Of a DNA stretch of 41,046 nt, positions 40,202 through 41,046 are shown piece after piece. The stretch's first letter is position 1, and every line of letters begins with the position of its first letter. The translations under genes were made by a program, and so were the position numbers. Source of the DNA: Sterolibacteriaceae bacterium (lineage in GTDB: Bacteria; Pseudomonadota; Gammaproteobacteria; Burkholderiales; Rhodocyclaceae). Under the pieces are notes generated by a model. That model was not told where the DNA came from, did not search any database, and saw nothing but the letters and a program-made list of their open reading frames with translations. The stretch covers positions 1 to 41,046 of the forward strand of contig JANYCD010000063.1 of NCBI GenBank assembly GCA_025360425.1, written 5' to 3'.

Positions 40202-41046
40202 TTGACGACTGGTACATCTGTTCCTTACTGGCGACTCTCCAGCGGGTACTTTTTCTACTTCGCCTTCGTCGGCTGCTTTCTCCCTTATTTCAGTCTTTAC
40301 CTGAATTCGGTTGGTCTTGATGCATGGCGCATCAGCATCGTCATGGCGATGCTGCCGCTGATGCGCCTGCTGGCCCCCGCATTCTGGGGCGTGCTGGCCG
40401 ATCGACTTGGCTGCAAGGCAATGCTGGTGCGCAATGTGTTGGCGACCAGTGCACTGGTTTTTGGCGGGTTTCTGCTGACGACGGATTTCTACTGGCTGAT
40501 CGTCACCATGCTGGCGATGTCGCTGTTCTGGAGTGCGTCGCTGCCATTGATGGAAGCGCTGACGCTGGGCCATTTACGTCATGCGGTCGAGCGATACGGG
40601 CGGGTTCGCTTGTGGGGGTCGATCGGTTTTATCGCAGCGGTGCAGGGCGTTGGCTTTCTGCTTGATGCATGGCCGCTGGTTGCCATGCTGTGGATTGCGC
40701 TTGGACTGCTCGGCGGCGCATGTATCGCTGCTGCACTGATTCCCGAAAGTACCCCACTCGCCGTCGATCATCGTGCAGAGCATTTGCGCGAAAGCCTGCA
40801 GCGTCCTGCGGTAATCGCGGTGATGCTGGCGGGTTTGATGATGTCGGTCGCGCATGCGCCGCTGTATAACTTTTACTCAATCCATCTTGTCAATCACGGC
40901 TACGGCAAGGCGACTGTCGGCGCAATGTGGTCGTTGGGAGTTCTAGCCGAAATACTCGTATTCGCTTTCATGCCGCGCTTGCTGGGGGCCGCGTCATTGC
41001 GCACCATGCTCATGCTGTGTTTTGCGCTCGCTGCATTGCGGTTTCT
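40202..41046 (+). CDS. MFS transporter, HcaT/MFS_1-like (cut by window edge)
   Basis: An open frame runs from TTG 40202 to the window end, at least 281 residues. It begins MTTGTSVPYWRLSSGYFFYFAF and contains regularly spaced hydrophobic helices with VGLDAWRISIVMAM, FWGVLADRLGCKAMLVRN (the loop 2-3 GxLaDrxG motif), RVRLWGSIGFIAAVQGVGFLLD and HAPLYNFYSIHL. This is the phenylpropionate-permease/nucleoside-type MFS_1-like group. No clear ribosome site; an in-frame TGA at 40187 limits the start to TTG 40202 or a rare ATT at 40190. Substrate unknown. Confidence 0.8.
   Translation, partial: MTTGTSVPYWRLSSGYFFYFAFVGCFLPYFSLYLNSVGLDAWRISIVMAMLPLMRLLAPAFWGVLADRLGCKAMLVRNVLATSALVFGGFLLTTDFYWLIVTMLAMSLFWSASLPLMEALTLGHLRHAVERYGRVRLWGSIGFIAAVQGVGFLLDAWPLVAMLWIALGLLGGACIAAALIPESTPLAVDHRAEHLRESLQRPAVIAVMLAGLMMSVAHAPLYNFYSIHLVNHGYGKATVGAMWSLGVLAEILVFAFMPRLLGAASLRTMLMLCFALAALRF

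Overview
The window looks like a chromosomal segment of a GC-rich betaproteobacterium, probably of the Rhodocyclales or a nearby order. The right half carries core genes in an order familiar from that group (rsgA-phhB-M48 protease next to orn; rpmE-rho-trxA; fdxA; aroC followed by an MFS transporter; rnr and rlmB close together). This placement rests on gene content and protein style, not on a database search.

1-18.9 kb is a catabolic region. A plus-strand operon (1169-9717) encodes a SnoaL-like protein, a cytochrome P450, a Rieske-type ferredoxin whose start overlaps the P450 stop, a GlcD-type FAD 2-hydroxyacid dehydrogenase, a GST-like protein, a fused indolepyruvate:ferredoxin-oxidoreductase-type enzyme and an SDR. 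A minus-strand pair encodes an aryl/terpenol-type zinc alcohol dehydrogenase and an acyl-CoA synthetase (12807-9989). Divergent from it lie a 2,4-dienoyl-CoA-reductase-like SDR, a BadH-like SDR and a BadI-like ring hydrolase (13184-15725), then a periplasmic PQQ dehydrogenase-cytochrome c fusion and its beta-propeller companion (15887-18860). Read together (inference), alcohols are oxidised, activated to CoA thioesters, and an alicyclic ring is opened by BadH/BadI chemistry. The P450, FAD dehydrogenase and 2-oxoacid oxidoreductase could make a decarboxylating 2-hydroxyacid to acyl-CoA route. The substrate is not determined; terpenoid, naphthenic or other alicyclic compounds fit.

18.9-22.9 kb is core: tRNA-Leu(CAG), rnr and rlmB. 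A HigB/HigA-type toxin-antitoxin pair sits between rnr and rlmB, with a palindromic operator lying on its promoter.

22.9-29.7 kb is accessory and partly decayed: a cupin protein, a membrane PQQ dehydrogenase, a putidaredoxin-type ferredoxin, a second SnoaL protein, a GMC oxidoreductase with an internal deletion, an intact SDR, the C-terminal quarter of a CYP101 (P450cam)-like P450, and a frameshifted IclR regulator. It looks like the ruin of a monoterpene-type P450 operon.

29.8-41.0 kb is mostly housekeeping: Ap4A phosphorylase-like protein, MAPEG protein, rsgA, phhB, Ste24-type protease (its C-terminus written by a palindromic repeat), orn, GT39 transferase, rpmE, rho (with a C-rich leader and hairpin), trxA, fdxA, aroC, a YdcH-like protein and a truncated MFS transporter. 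No transposase, integrase, CRISPR array or phage gene was seen.
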